64,000 nucleotides of DNA from Sulfuricurvum kujiense DSM 16994 (GTDB lineage: Bacteria > Campylobacterota > Campylobacteria > Campylobacterales > Sulfurimonadaceae). This document shows positions 14,786 to 23,754 of this stretch, piece after piece. The notes under the pieces were generated by a model, which did not search any database, had not been told where the DNA came from, and worked only from the letters and a program-made list of their open reading frames with translations. Positions within the stretch are counted from its first letter, which is position 1, and each line of letters opens with the position of its first letter. A program made the translations under genes and the position numbers. The DNA lies in the NCBI RefSeq assembly GCF_000183725.1, contig NC_014762.1, forward strand, positions 2,480,001-2,544,000, in the 5' to 3' direction.

Positions 14786-15775
14786 GTGTATCTACGATTT
14801 TTATCACTCTTTTCTCTCACACTCCTCTCACTGATACACGCAGCTGAGTATGAATTGGGACACGGTATCCGTGTCAATGATGCCATCAACGTCGGAGGCT
14901 ATTTTTCAACCGAGCTTGAATCCAATCAGCAAAGCGACACCTTTACTCTGGATGATGTGGCCGTCTTGGCATACGGCGATATCAACCCTATGGTTTCGTA
15001 TTTAGTGGAATTAGAATCGGTCGGCTTTTACCATAAAAACTTCACCGACGGAACAGAGACTCAAAGCCATAAATTTCATATCGAACGCCTCTACGGCGAT
15101 CTATGGATGTCCGATGATTTTAACATCCGTTTCGGAAAACAGATCACACCGATCGGGTATTGGAATATGGAGCCGATTAATGTTTTACGCGACACCACGT
15201 CCAGTCCCCTCTATAGCAAATTCCTTTTTCCGAAATTTCTTACCGGTATCGATATCAACGGTTATGTTCCGCAAACGCAAGGGCTGAAGTACCATCTTTT
15301 TGCTCAAAATAATCACGATATGGATGAAGAGTATATCAATATCCCCAATACCCATTTTTTCGGATTTGCCCTCGACCAAGAGATCTCTATGGATTGGAAT
15401 ACCGGAGGAAGCATTGGGGAGTACATTGCCAAAACCGGTCAGCGGACCCGTTTTATTCAGGGAAATTTCAAATACGACGACACCCGGTGGCAGGTATTGA
15501 CAGAGGCTTTAGCCGCCAAAAGCGAATACGGCGATCGTCAAGACGATTACACCTATTCTGGCTATACGCAGGCGATGTACCGTTATAGCCCCGAACATGC
15601 GCTTATAGGACGTTATGAGTATTACAACGATCACCATACCGATTATAAAGACCATATTCTAACCCTCGGATACAGCTATCGGCCGCTCTATCCCGTCTCA
15701 CTCAAAGGGGAATATCAATGGCACTCTCAAAATGATGAAAACCGTGCCCTATTCTCTTTTTCGGTGCTCTTCTGA
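14786..15775 (+). CDS. Porin-like outer-membrane beta-barrel protein
   Basis: A 329-residue protein with a signal peptide ending 'LIHAAE', followed by the beta-strand pattern of an outer-membrane barrel ('INVGGYFSTELES', 'LVELESVGFYH', 'IRFGKQITPIGYW') and a terminal 'FSVLF' ending in Phe. The 'FGKQITPIGYW' segment is typical of phosphate-selective-porin-like (OprO/OprP-like) or DUF-type porins. GTG start, with no better ATG nearby. Its stop overlaps the start of the next gene by one base. It probably gives a passive outer-membrane route for a substrate handled by this operon; which one is unknown. Confidence 0.7.
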   Translation: MYLRFLSLFSLTLLSLIHAAEYELGHGIRVNDAINVGGYFSTELESNQQSDTFTLDDVAVLAYGDINPMVSYLVELESVGFYHKNFTDGTETQSHKFHIERLYGDLWMSDDFNIRFGKQITPIGYWNMEPINVLRDTTSSPLYSKFLFPKFLTGIDINGYVPQTQGLKYHLFAQNNHDMDEEYINIPNTHFFGFALDQEISMDWNTGGSIGEYIAKTGQRTRFIQGNFKYDDTRWQVLTEALAAKSEYGDRQDDYTYSGYTQAMYRYSPEHALIGRYEYYNDHHTDYKDHILTLGYSYRPLYPVSLKGEYQWHSQNDENRALFSFSVLF

Positions 15776-16176
15776 TGAAAACGGTAATTTTATTTTTCGC
15801 GATCATGTCGACAGTTTTCGGCGCACAGTACAGCATCATCATTTCCAAAAAAATTCCTCTCTCCGGGATCACTGCCGAACAAATCCGGGATATCTATCTA
15901 CAAAAGCGCCACAGTGTCGGAGATCAAAAAATCATCCCGCTCAATTTAGTCGGCCAAGACCCCTCTCGAATCGCTTTTGAAAATGCGGTTATCGGAATGG
16001 GAAGGGATCGGTTGAATGCCTACTGGGTGAAACAGCATTTCCAAGGAAACAGTCCTCCGATCACCCAGCCTTCCCATGAGTCGATCAAGGCATTTGTACA
16101 AAATGTTGAGGGTTCGATCGGCTATATCCCCTCGTCTATGATTGACAGCAGCGTAAAGGTGATTTATGAGTTTTAA
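15775..16176 (+). CDS. Small secreted PBP-like (PstS-type) protein
   Basis: A 133-residue protein with a signal peptide of about 16 residues ('FFAIMSTVFGA'), then a short version of the phosphate-binding-protein fold ('LSGITAEQIRDIYLQKR', 'YWVKQHFQG', 'VQNVEGSIGYIPSS'). Such half-size PBP-like proteins are common next to porins and sensor proteins in this phylum. Ligand binding as an accessory to the downstream membrane HD-GYP protein, which it overlaps by 11 bases, is an inference. It starts on the stop codon of the porin gene. Confidence 0.7.
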   Translation: MKTVILFFAIMSTVFGAQYSIIISKKIPLSGITAEQIRDIYLQKRHSVGDQKIIPLNLVGQDPSRIAFENAVIGMGRDRLNAYWVKQHFQGNSPPITQPSHESIKAFVQNVEGSIGYIPSSMIDSSVKVIYEF

Positions 16177-17680
16177 ACTCAAAACGATTCTCCTTTTTTT
16201 AGGGATCAGTATTATTCCCTATGCCCTGACGATGATTCTGATGGGAAATTCCTTCCGCCAAGAACAATATGACGCCATAACCCAAGAGATGAATACACAG
16301 CTAAGCCTTACGGTAGAGCGGATTGACCAATCGCTGCAAACCCTCCAAAACGATATGGCATTTATTGCCAAATCGGAGGTTATGAACGATATTTACACGC
16401 AGGATTTGGATCGCCGAATCAGCAACCTGCTGCTTTCCAAAAAAAATGATATGAAAATGAGCGGCGATTTTTATGTCATTGATCCCAACGGAAAGATTAT
16501 CGCCTCAAGCGATTTTTCTTCCATTTCCCAAACCAAAAAACTGCATCCGTTTTTAGCGATCCCTATCCTCTCAAATTTTACCCAAACGCAGATTGCACAG
16601 CTTATCGTTACCTATCCGCTCGAAAATTTCCTCCCTTTTTTCTCCAATTCTACCGAACGCCATTATTACATCCGCCATCATGACGGTACTATTTCTCTAC
16701 GTCCCGATATTTTCGATGAATCTCTCAAAGTTTCCCGTGCTCTTAAGAACCAGCCGAAACTGACCGTTGTCCTAGAAGAGGAAAAAGGGTATGCCTACCG
16801 CCTGCTCTACAAATATGAGCAGTGGTTTATCGCTCTGCTGATTGCGGGAGCTCTTTTTATCGCCGTAGCGGCGTATTATGTCGCCACAGCGCTTATCCGT
16901 CCGATCATCGCCCTCTCCGATACCGCCAAGAAAATTACCCGAACCCAAGATTACACGCAGCAAGTATCGGTAGACCGGGAAGACGAAATCGGGCAGCTCT
17001 CCGACGCGTTCAATACGATGATCGGAGGAATGGACAAAGCACTGGATGAGATCACCACCCTTAATCATGAGATCGAAGACACCCAGCGCGAAGTCGTTTT
17101 TACGATGGGTGCAATCGGGGAAAGCCGTTCCAAAGAGACGGGCAACCACGTCAAACGGGTAGCGGAATATTCCAAACTCCTTGCCCTCTATTACGGCCTA
17201 GATAAAGAAGAAGCCGAAATGCTCAAACAGGCGTCGCCGATGCATGATATCGGAAAAGTGGCTATCCCCGATGCCGTACTCAATAAACCCGGGCGATTTG
17301 ATGAAGAAGAACGGCTTATCATGGATACCCATGCCGCTCTGGGCTACGACATGCTCAAACACTCCAATCGCCCGCTTTTGCAAATGGCCGCTATCGTGGC
17401 GTATGAACACCATGAAAAATACAACGGTACCGGATACCCTCGAGGATTAAAAGGTGATGAGATTCACATTTACGGACGTATTACCGCTTTGGCCGATGTT
17501 TTTGATGCGCTTGGAAGCGACCGTGTGTATAAGAAAGCCTGGGACGACGAACGGATTTTTACCCTCTTTAAAGAGGAGAGGGGAGAACATTTCGATCCCC
17601 GACTCGTCGATATCTTTTTTGACCATCTGGATGAGTTTCTTTCCATTCGGGAGACATTTAAAGATATGCACGAATCCTAA
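16166..17680 (+). CDS. Membrane HAMP / HD-GYP domain protein (putative c-di-GMP phosphodiesterase)
   Basis: A 504-residue protein: transmembrane helix near residues 7-26, a periplasmic sensor region to about 215, a second helix (about 219-240), HAMP domain (about 241-293) and an HD-GYP domain from about 310. Catalytic motifs are intact: 'HDIGK' near 361, 'HHEKYNGTGYP' near 420 and 'LADVFDAL' near 450. HD-GYP enzymes hydrolyse cyclic di-GMP. Coupling with the secreted PBP-like protein before it suggests a receptor pair reporting periplasmic ligand or metal state. It ends the plus-strand run and stands 4 bases from the convergent cytochrome b gene. Confidence 0.88.
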   Translation: MSFKLKTILLFLGISIIPYALTMILMGNSFRQEQYDAITQEMNTQLSLTVERIDQSLQTLQNDMAFIAKSEVMNDIYTQDLDRRISNLLLSKKNDMKMSGDFYVIDPNGKIIASSDFSSISQTKKLHPFLAIPILSNFTQTQIAQLIVTYPLENFLPFFSNSTERHYYIRHHDGTISLRPDIFDESLKVSRALKNQPKLTVVLEEEKGYAYRLLYKYEQWFIALLIAGALFIAVAAYYVATALIRPIIALSDTAKKITRTQDYTQQVSVDREDEIGQLSDAFNTMIGGMDKALDEITTLNHEIEDTQREVVFTMGAIGESRSKETGNHVKRVAEYSKLLALYYGLDKEEAEMLKQASPMHDIGKVAIPDAVLNKPGRFDEEERLIMDTHAALGYDMLKHSNRPLLQMAAIVAYEHHEKYNGTGYPRGLKGDEIHIYGRITALADVFDALGSDRVYKKAWDDERIFTLFKEERGEHFDPRLVDIFFDHLDEFLSIRETFKDMHES

Positions 17681-17684
17681 AAAA

Positions 17685-18230
17685 CTATTTACCATTGATC
17701 ATCCGCGATACCAAACCGCTTTGGTCGCTTTTTTCCGCCAGTACGACACCGACAATGTGCACAGCAATAAAAGCAAAAAGAGCCCATCCCACATATTGAT
17801 GCACCGTTTCGATACTCTCCTTCGCATCTCCTGCCAGTTTAAGATACAAAGCCAAACCGCTGATCGACATTACGGCCAAAAGCACATAAACCGCTTTATA
17901 GAGACGGTATACTTTTTGCATTGCCGCATTATCATCAAATCCGAATCCGTTTTTGAAAACCATTGCCAACCGAGCTACCAATAAAACTGCGACCGCAATC
18001 CCTAAATAGATATGCCAATCCCACATCGGAGAGCGTACGGCTTTACCGATCATTACCGCCTGTTCATCCGTGATTATTGTCCCCAACTCCGCCATTTTGG
18101 TTTGAACGATTGAGCCGATATTAGCCTTATGCATCACACTTTCGCGCAGTACAACGGTAATAAATAATCCAAACATCGCAATTGCGTTCAACCAATGCCA
18201 TACTCTAAAGGATGGTGAAAAATGTCGCAT
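17685..18230 (-). CDS. Cytochrome b561-like membrane protein
   Basis: A 181-residue protein with four transmembrane helices and histidines placed as haem b ligands: 'RVWHWLN' near residue 12, 'WDWHIYLG' near 73, 'VHQYVGWALF' near 143 and 'AVHIVG' near 157. This is the fold of cytochrome b561 and Ni-Fe hydrogenase b-type subunits, which carry electrons to or from quinone. It is alone on the minus strand, convergent with the HD-GYP gene and divergent from leuC. Partner unknown. Confidence 0.8.
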   Translation of the reverse strand: MRHFSPSFRVWHWLNAIAMFGLFITVVLRESVMHKANIGSIVQTKMAELGTIITDEQAVMIGKAVRSPMWDWHIYLGIAVAVLLVARLAMVFKNGFGFDDNAAMQKVYRLYKAVYVLLAVMSISGLALYLKLAGDAKESIETVHQYVGWALFAFIAVHIVGVVLAEKSDQSGLVSRMINGK

Positions 18231-18346
18231 GAAACTCCTTTTTTTTGATTATACTGATTTTACACGAAAATTAAAAAAGGTTCATTAACCGGATGTCAAC
18301 ATCACAATCGATTCGATATATCCAAAAATGCTAAGGCTCGATATGG

Positions 18347-18352
18347 TATAAT
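18347..18352 (+). promoter_or_regulatory. -10 element of the leuC promoter
   Basis: TATAAT 36 bases before the leuC ATG, in the gap that separates it from the divergent cytochrome b gene. No clear -35 box, as is usual in this phylum. Confidence 0.6.
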
Positions 18353-18387
18353 CGCGCCATTATTTAGCCCCTTTTGAAGGTATTATT

Positions 18388-19656
18388 ATGGGTCAGACCA
18401 TCACAGAAAAAATATTCTCCGAGCATGTCGGACATCCCGTTTATGCGGGTGAAATCGTCCGTTCGCCGATCGACATGGTTATCGGGAACGACATCACTAC
18501 TCCGATTTCCATCAAAGCGTTCGAAGATTCGGGTGCAACCAAACTTGCCAATCCGGAAGGGTTCTCGATCGTTCTAGATCACTTTATCCCTGCCAAAGAT
18601 ATCGCATCGGCGAACCAGGCCCGCATCAGCCGTGATTTCGCTAAAAAACATGCAATGAAACACTTTTTTGACGAAAAAGACATGGGGATCGAACACGCAT
18701 TGCTCCCCGAAAAAGGGCTTGTCGTCCCGGGCGACGTCATCATCGGTGCCGATTCGCATACCTGTACACACGGTGCATTAGGTGCATTCTCGACGGGGAT
18801 GGGTTCGACTGACCTCGCATTCGCAATGATCACCGGGGGGAACTGGTTCAAAGTTCCCGAGTCGATCAAAGTCGTCCTCAGCGGCAAACCCGGAACCTAT
18901 ACGACGGGAAAAGATATCATCCTCGAAGTGATCCGCATGATCGGGGTTGACGGAGCATTGTACCGCACCCTTGAATTTGTCGGCAGCACAATCCAGTACC
19001 TCAGCATGGACGACCGTTTCAGTATGTGTAACATGGCGATCGAAGCGGGGGCAAAAAGCGGTATCGTAGCCTATGATGATATCACGGCCGAGTTCCTCGC
19101 TGACAAGCCGCTTGCCCGCGAACCGAAAATCCACTATTCAGACGACGATGCGACCTACGTTCAGGTGCTCGAAATCGATGTGGGCCGCCTTGAGCCGGTT
19201 ATTGCCTATCCGTTCTTGCCGTCCAACGGCCACAGCCTAAGCCAAGCGGTAAGCGATAAAATCAAAGTCGACCAGGCCTTCATCGGCAGCTGTACCAACG
19301 GCCGCTTGAGCGACCTTAAAATCGCCGCTGAAATCCTCAAAGGCAAGCGTGTCCATCAGGATGTCCGTCTTATCGTCACTCCGGGTACGCAACGGATCGT
19401 CCGCGAAGCGACGAAACTCGGCTACATCGATATCATTATCGATGCGGGCGGCGTCGTCTCGAATCCGACCTGCGGAGCCTGCTTGGGCGGATACATGGGA
19501 ATTCTAGGAGATAACGAAGTGGCTGTTGCGACAACCAACCGTAACTTTGTAGGACGTATGGGATCACGCAGTTCAAAAGTCTACCTTGCCAACTCTGCCG
19601 TAGCCGCCGCTTCGGCTATTACCGGATATATCACCGATCCTTCCACTATCCACTAA
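18388..19656 (+). CDS. leuC: 3-isopropylmalate dehydratase large subunit
   Basis: A 422-residue aconitase-family protein of the shorter LeuC type. Substrate and cluster motifs are clear: 'GADSHTCTHG' near residue 115, 'SCTNGR' near 302 and 'CGACLGG' near 365, which give the three cysteine ligands of the [4Fe-4S] cluster. It isomerises 2- to 3-isopropylmalate in leucine synthesis together with LeuD. No leuD, leuB or leuA is next to it here. A homoaconitase role is a remote alternative because the two families are close. Confidence 0.92.
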   Translation: MGQTITEKIFSEHVGHPVYAGEIVRSPIDMVIGNDITTPISIKAFEDSGATKLANPEGFSIVLDHFIPAKDIASANQARISRDFAKKHAMKHFFDEKDMGIEHALLPEKGLVVPGDVIIGADSHTCTHGALGAFSTGMGSTDLAFAMITGGNWFKVPESIKVVLSGKPGTYTTGKDIILEVIRMIGVDGALYRTLEFVGSTIQYLSMDDRFSMCNMAIEAGAKSGIVAYDDITAEFLADKPLAREPKIHYSDDDATYVQVLEIDVGRLEPVIAYPFLPSNGHSLSQAVSDKIKVDQAFIGSCTNGRLSDLKIAAEILKGKRVHQDVRLIVTPGTQRIVREATKLGYIDIIIDAGGVVSNPTCGACLGGYMGILGDNEVAVATTNRNFVGRMGSRSSKVYLANSAVAAASAITGYITDPSTIH

Positions 19657-19659
19657 CCT

Positions 19660-19678
19660 TTTCTCCCTCAGGGAGAAA
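19660..19678. terminator. Stem-loop after leuC
   Basis: Perfect 8-bp stem TTTCTCCC / GGGAGAAA around a TCA loop directly after the leuC stop. There is no T-run after it, so it may be a weak terminator or an mRNA 3'-end stabiliser. Confidence 0.45.
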
Positions 19679-19694
19679 CACCCTCTCTTATTGC

Positions 19695-19700
19695 TATAAT
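19695..19700 (+). promoter_or_regulatory. -10 element for the DUF2780-like gene
   Basis: TATAAT followed by TTTTATAC, 28 bases before the ATG at 19728. Confidence 0.5.
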
Positions 19701-19727
19701 TTTTATACATATTTATCAGAGGTACAC

Positions 19728-20189
19728 ATGCGTTCACTTACTCTTGCAGCACTCTTGCTACTCTCAAGCAATGCCGGCGCTTTTGATTTCGGGTCGATGA
19801 TGCAAAATGTCGCTCCGGTCGCGAATGCCGTAGCTCCGGTTGCGGATGAGAAACTGCTTTCCAATCCGTTAATCAAAAATCTTACAACTACACTGGGCGT
19901 CACTCCGACCCAAGCGATTGGCGGTACGGCCGCTATCCTCAATGATACAAAAGCAAAAATGAGCCCTGCCGATTTCATGGCTCTGACCAAACAAGTCCCC
20001 CAAGCGGGAACACTTCTTGCCGCAGCTCCTGCAGGGATGCTCAAACTAGGCGGTGTCGGATCGCAGTTCTCATTTTTAGGGATGGATCCGTCGATGGTGA
20101 CCAAATTTTCGCCGCTAGTGCTCGAATACCTCCAAAGCGGTGCAACACCGGGTATGGATAAAATCCTCTCAGCCGCATTTGCCCAGTAA
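19728..20189 (+). CDS. Secreted DUF2780-like protein
   Basis: A 153-residue protein with a signal peptide ending 'SSNAGA', then an Ala/Gly/Pro-rich helical domain ('LGVTPTQAIGGTAAIL', 'FLGMDPSMVTKFSPLVLEYL') that matches the DUF2780 pattern (short helical secreted proteins, related in fold to YidB-like domains). Function unknown. It has its own promoter-like -10 box and a stem-loop after it, so it is likely a single-gene unit. Confidence 0.7.
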   Translation: MRSLTLAALLLLSSNAGAFDFGSMMQNVAPVANAVAPVADEKLLSNPLIKNLTTTLGVTPTQAIGGTAAILNDTKAKMSPADFMALTKQVPQAGTLLAAAPAGMLKLGGVGSQFSFLGMDPSMVTKFSPLVLEYLQSGATPGMDKILSAAFAQ

Positions 20190-20203
20190 TTTTCTCAATT
20201 TTT

Positions 20204-20232
20204 AATCTCCTCTTCGCTCGAAGAAGGAGATT
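20204..20232. terminator. Strong stem-loop after the DUF2780-like gene
   Basis: AATCTCCTCTTCG pairs with CGAAG-A-AGGAGATT: 13 pairs with one bulged A and a two-base loop. Short T-rich tracts lie on both sides, so it may act in either direction. Confidence 0.6.
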
Positions 20233-20284
20233 TCCTTAGCCCTTCAAGCCTACACTATTGGCCATATTTCGTTACAATGGTTTC

Positions 20285-21400
20285 ATGAGTACGATGATTT
20301 TATTTCCGTTAATCCTGACCATCCTGTTTGGTTTGATTCACTCCCTGACCTATACCCGTATTGTCAAACATTTGCATATCAAATCCTCAACCCGCCGATT
20401 TTTAAAATACCTCTTGATCGCCAATATGATCGCCGTCTTAGGGTATCTCGCAAGCCGCTATTTTCTCAGTATCCCGAAGTTTCTCTATTTCTTCCTTTCG
20501 CTCAGCATCGGAATCGGCTTTGTCCTGTTTATGGGAATTATTCTGTATGAGCTGCTTCATCTCCTGCAGCGGATCGCTCCGTTTAAAGAGGAGAAGCGGC
20601 TCTTTTTCAAACGCTCTACCGATTTGGGGTTTTTAGCCCTGGGCAGCGCTTTTGTGGGTGCCGGAATCGTTGAGGGGGCAAAAGAACCGATTGTCACTTA
20701 TGTTGATATCCTGCAAAACCGATTCAACGGAAATCATTACACGATTGCCCAAATCAGCGATTTCCACATCGGCGGATTAATCGATAAAGAATTTGTCACC
20801 AAGAGTGTGGCGGCGATCAACCGACTCGATCCCGATTTGATAGTCATCACAGGCGATTTGTCCGATGCGCATGTTGATACGCTCAAAGAGGCGATCGATG
20901 AGCTGCAGCATCTTAAAAGCCGTTACGGAACCTACTATATCGTGGGGAACCATGAATATTTTCACTCTCTCGAAGATACCATCGCCTATGTGAAACAAAT
21001 CGGCATCCATGTACTGGAAAACAGCTCGGTTAAAATCAACGATTTTTATATTGCCGGAGTCTATGACCTATTCGGGTACCGTGCCAAAACCCATATTCCC
21101 GATATTGATCAGGCGATGCGCGGCATTCCCCCCGATGCACCGACCCTTCTGCTGGCCCATCAGCCCAAGTATATTCAATACCTTCAAGATTACACCCCCT
21201 CGCTCATCCTTAGCGGACATACCCACGGCGGTCAGATTTGGCCTTTTGGCTATTTGGTCTCCCTGGCACAGCCCTATGTCAAAGGACTTCATTCATTAGG
21301 TGAAAACCGCCATATTTATGTCAACAGCGGTATCGGTTTTTGGGGGCCGCCGATGCGGCTCGGCTCGCACGCTGAAATCACTTGCATCACATGGTCGTGA
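20285..21400 (+). CDS. Membrane-anchored metallophosphoesterase (YaeI-like)
   Basis: A 371-residue protein started at the ATG at 20285, just after a TACAAT -10-like box; a TTG nine codons upstream is in frame but would lie in the promoter. The N-terminal third has three or four transmembrane helices. The calcineurin-type phosphoesterase domain (about residues 145-371) shows all metal motifs: 'SDFHIGG', 'GDLSDA', 'GNHEYF', 'AHQP' and 'GHTHGGQ'. Relatives remove phosphate from lipids or nucleotides at the membrane (YaeI, LpxH-like). Precise substrate not known. Confidence 0.85.
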   Translation: MSTMILFPLILTILFGLIHSLTYTRIVKHLHIKSSTRRFLKYLLIANMIAVLGYLASRYFLSIPKFLYFFLSLSIGIGFVLFMGIILYELLHLLQRIAPFKEEKRLFFKRSTDLGFLALGSAFVGAGIVEGAKEPIVTYVDILQNRFNGNHYTIAQISDFHIGGLIDKEFVTKSVAAINRLDPDLIVITGDLSDAHVDTLKEAIDELQHLKSRYGTYYIVGNHEYFHSLEDTIAYVKQIGIHVLENSSVKINDFYIAGVYDLFGYRAKTHIPDIDQAMRGIPPDAPTLLLAHQPKYIQYLQDYTPSLILSGHTHGGQIWPFGYLVSLAQPYVKGLHSLGENRHIYVNSGIGFWGPPMRLGSHAEITCITWS

Positions 21401-21430
21401 TACAATGCTATTTTATTTTAGGAGTTGATT

Positions 21431-22015
21431 TTGTTTGATATGCACTGTGTTATCTTTGCCGGAGGCAAAAGCTCACGGATGGGAGAAGATAAATCGCTTC
21501 TTCCGTTTGGCGGTTTTTCTACTCTCGCCGAGTTTCAATATACCCGCCTTTCCAAACTTTTTAAATACGTTTCCATCTCTACCAAAAACGCAGATAAATT
21601 TGATTTCCAAGCTGATTTCATCCTTGATCCCGAAGGGATAGATTATGCACCTACCGTAGGATTCGTAACTGCGTTTAAAACATTGAAAAATGAACGGCTT
21701 ATGATTTTGAGCGTTGATACCCCATTTATCGATGAAACGATTTTTCAAGCATTGCTTGATGCCGACAATGAAAATTTAGATGCGGTGATAGCGAAAACAA
21801 AAGGGGGAAGCCATCCGTTGTGCGGTCTTTATCACCGAAGCCTGGCAAAAGAATTTGAAAGGATGTTGGACGAAAACGATCATCGTCTCGGTAAGCTGTT
21901 AGCCTCCTCTTCAACCGCTTATGTGAATTTTGAAGAAGAGGAGTTATTCGCTAATCTCAATCATCCTCATGAGTATCAAGAGGCACTTTCTCGCTTTTGC
22001 GTACCAAATAGATAA
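21431..22015 (+). CDS. mobA: Molybdenum cofactor guanylyltransferase
   Basis: A 194-residue protein. TTG at 21431 is chosen as start because AGGAG ends 6 bases before it; an ATG at 21440 is too far from that site. The nucleotidyltransferase signature 'FAGGKSSRMGEDKSLLPF' lies at residues 8-25, 'SVDTPFI' binds metal near 96, and 'CGLYHRS' follows. MobA adds GMP to molybdopterin to form the bis-MGD cofactor used by DMSO-reductase-family enzymes such as the one encoded at 29276-32188. Its last 59 bases overlap the convergent gene on the other strand. Confidence 0.93.
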   Translation: MFDMHCVIFAGGKSSRMGEDKSLLPFGGFSTLAEFQYTRLSKLFKYVSISTKNADKFDFQADFILDPEGIDYAPTVGFVTAFKTLKNERLMILSVDTPFIDETIFQALLDADNENLDAVIAKTKGGSHPLCGLYHRSLAKEFERMLDENDHRLGKLLASSSTAYVNFEEEELFANLNHPHEYQEALSRFCVPNR

Positions 22016-22838
22016 ATACGCCGAAAACCAAAAGCAAAAAAGCGAGTGAAGCGATCAACGTCGAAGCATACGGAAGGTCTTTATAATTGTGAATCGAAAT
22101 TTTAAAGACAACCAGCAACGCCTCGATCAATAAAGCGATAATGATTGAAACCGAAAAATTCATCAGCGTTTTCGCATTGAACGTATCACTGATATGCTGA
22201 GTCCGAGGCAATACCTCCTGCTCGAAAATCGTTTTTCCCAAATCATAGACCGCTAATCCCAACGTCAATGCAATGATCGGTTTAAACACCGCATCGATCG
22301 AAAGCGGTTCGCTGGCAAACAGATACCCCCCGAACGTATAGAAGCCGTAAACGACAACAAACACGCCGAAAAAGAGCAGTCCCCCGCCGATAATCGCATA
22401 GGATGAGCGGTTCATGTATTTAAACAGATTGTTTTTTTCGATCAAATCGAACCGTTCCAGCAATTTACGGACTCTGAAATCAAAAAACAGATATCCCTCT
22501 TCCACTGCATACACGACCGTTATACACAAATGTCCCGTTGCCGTCGAAATATAAGGCTCGCTGATGTAATACCCTTGCTGTAGCGCAATTTCATCGACGA
22601 GATAGGATCGATCGGCCCCGACATGATAATGTTCTTCTTTATTCAGATAAACATTCGGGGAAGTTTGGACAAATCCTTCATCCGTCTTATAAATAAGTTC
22701 CAAACTCGGAAACGTTTTATACAGGTTGGCTGAAAGGTGCATATTAAACGCTTTAGGGCTTGCTTTTGCCAACGTTGTTAAAATAAATTTTTGTATTAGC
22801 GGGGCATTGGCATTGTAGCTTCGTACTAAATTTTGCAT
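21957..22838 (-). CDS. PDC-sensor-like membrane protein of unknown function
   Basis: A 293-residue protein. Residues 1-135 resemble a PDC/Cache sensor ('EGFVQTSPNVYLNKE', 'GYYISEPYISTATGHLCITV'), but no transmembrane helix precedes it, so this domain is cytoplasmic or of odd topology. The C-terminal half has four transmembrane helices (about 150-170, 185-200, 225-245, 262-282). Proteins with this layout are found widely in this phylum and are annotated as PDC-sensor or general glycosylation-pathway proteins. Its 3' end is antisense to the last 59 bases of mobA. Confidence 0.6.
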   Translation of the reverse strand: MQNLVRSYNANAPLIQKFILTTLAKASPKAFNMHLSANLYKTFPSLELIYKTDEGFVQTSPNVYLNKEEHYHVGADRSYLVDEIALQQGYYISEPYISTATGHLCITVVYAVEEGYLFFDFRVRKLLERFDLIEKNNLFKYMNRSSYAIIGGGLLFFGVFVVVYGFYTFGGYLFASEPLSIDAVFKPIIALTLGLAVYDLGKTIFEQEVLPRTQHISDTFNAKTLMNFSVSIIIALLIEALLVVFKISIHNYKDLPYASTLIASLAFLLLVFGVFIYLVRKSEKVPLDTHEDD

Positions 22839-22991
22839 GATGTTTTCCTCCCCTTTTTTTATAATTTTGTTACGAGCCCCTTGGACTTACCCGCTCTATA
22901 GCGGCCCCAAAGACTCATGGCAAAACTATAGCCCAATTTTTAGTCTTGATATGGTTATTTTTTGATCAATGCTCGATTAACTACTATGAGC

Positions 22992-22997
22992 TATAAT
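22992..22997 (+). promoter_or_regulatory. -10 element of the moaC promoter
   Basis: TATAAT 28 bases before the ATG at 23025. Its place shows that ATG codons at 22986 and earlier are upstream of the transcript and not starts. Confidence 0.6.
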
Positions 22998-23024
22998 AAT
23001 AAAAAGAATTATGAAGAGTCACTA

Positions 23025-23510
23025 ATGAATTTAACCCACCTAGATGAGCGCGATCGTCCGAAAATGGTCGATGTTTCCGATAAAAATACTACCTCGCGCG
23101 TTGCCGTTGCCAGCGGCTTGATAACGATGAGCCGTTCGGCATTTAATGCCGTCGTCAATCAAACCGCCAAAAAAGGGCCGGTACTCCAGACCGCCGTTAT
23201 TGCCGCGATTATGGGGACAAAAAAAACATCGGACCTCATCCCGATGTGCCACCCTCTCAACCTCAGCGGTGTCCATTGCGATATCGAAGAGTACCCAGAA
23301 CTGCCGGGCTTTAAGCTCATCGTCACGGCTAAACTCAGCGGTCAGACGGGAGTAGAGATGGAAGCGCTTACCGGTACGAGCATCGGCCTGCTCACCATTT
23401 ATGACATGCTCAAAGCGATCGATAAAGGGATGGTCATCGGTCCGATTCAACTCGAAACCAAATCAGGAGGCAAAAGTGGTGATTATCAACGAAACGACTC
23501 AAAAGCTTGA
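23025..23510 (+). CDS. moaC: Cyclic pyranopterin monophosphate synthase
   Basis: A 161-residue protein starting '[17 protein letters not shown]'; upstream in-frame ATGs are rejected because of the -10 box at 22992. Family motifs '[14 protein letters not shown]' and '[12 protein letters not shown]' are intact and 'VEMEALTG' precedes the second. MoaC converts the MoaA product into cyclic pyranopterin monophosphate in molybdenum cofactor synthesis. It overlaps the DUF493 gene that follows by 35 bases and is near mobA, so the locus is partly a cofactor supply site for the Mo enzyme downstream. Confidence 0.94.
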   Translation: MNLTHLDERDRPKMVDVSDKNTTSRVAVASGLITMSRSAFNAVVNQTAKKGPVLQTAVIAAIMGTKKTSDLIPMCHPLNLSGVHCDIEEYPELPGFKLIVTAKLSGQTGVEMEALTGTSIGLLTIYDMLKAIDKGMVIGPIQLETKSGGKSGDYQRNDSKA

Positions 23511-23745
23511 GTTGGAATACCCTTGCAACTGGTGCTATAAAGTAGTTGCCCATGAACGGGCGGGCATAGAGATTGCGGCATTGGAAATATTTACCGAACG
23601 CCGATACACGCTCACCCCGTCCAATAGCAGCAAAAGCGGAAAATATATCAGCATGAACTTAGAACTATTGGTTCATAATGAAGACGAACGAACCTATTTC
23701 TATGAAACGCTAAAGGCTCATCCTCATATCAAAATGGTGTTATAA
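23476..23745 (+). CDS. DUF493 (YbeD/HP0495-like) small protein
   Basis: An 89-residue protein started at GTG 23476, five bases after AGGAGG; the next codon is also GTG and is an equal alternative. The sequence '[15 protein letters not shown]', '[19 protein letters not shown]' and the C-terminal 'IKMVL' fit the DUF493 ferredoxin-like alpha/beta fold known from E. coli YbeD and H. pylori HP0495. These are possible small regulatory domains. The gene is nested on the end of moaC and precedes the coiled-coil gene by 9 bases. Confidence 0.8.
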   Translation: MVIINETTQKLELEYPCNWCYKVVAHERAGIEIAALEIFTERRYTLTPSNSSKSGKYISMNLELLVHNEDERTYFYETLKAHPHIKMVL

Positions 23746-23754
23746 AGGATATTT

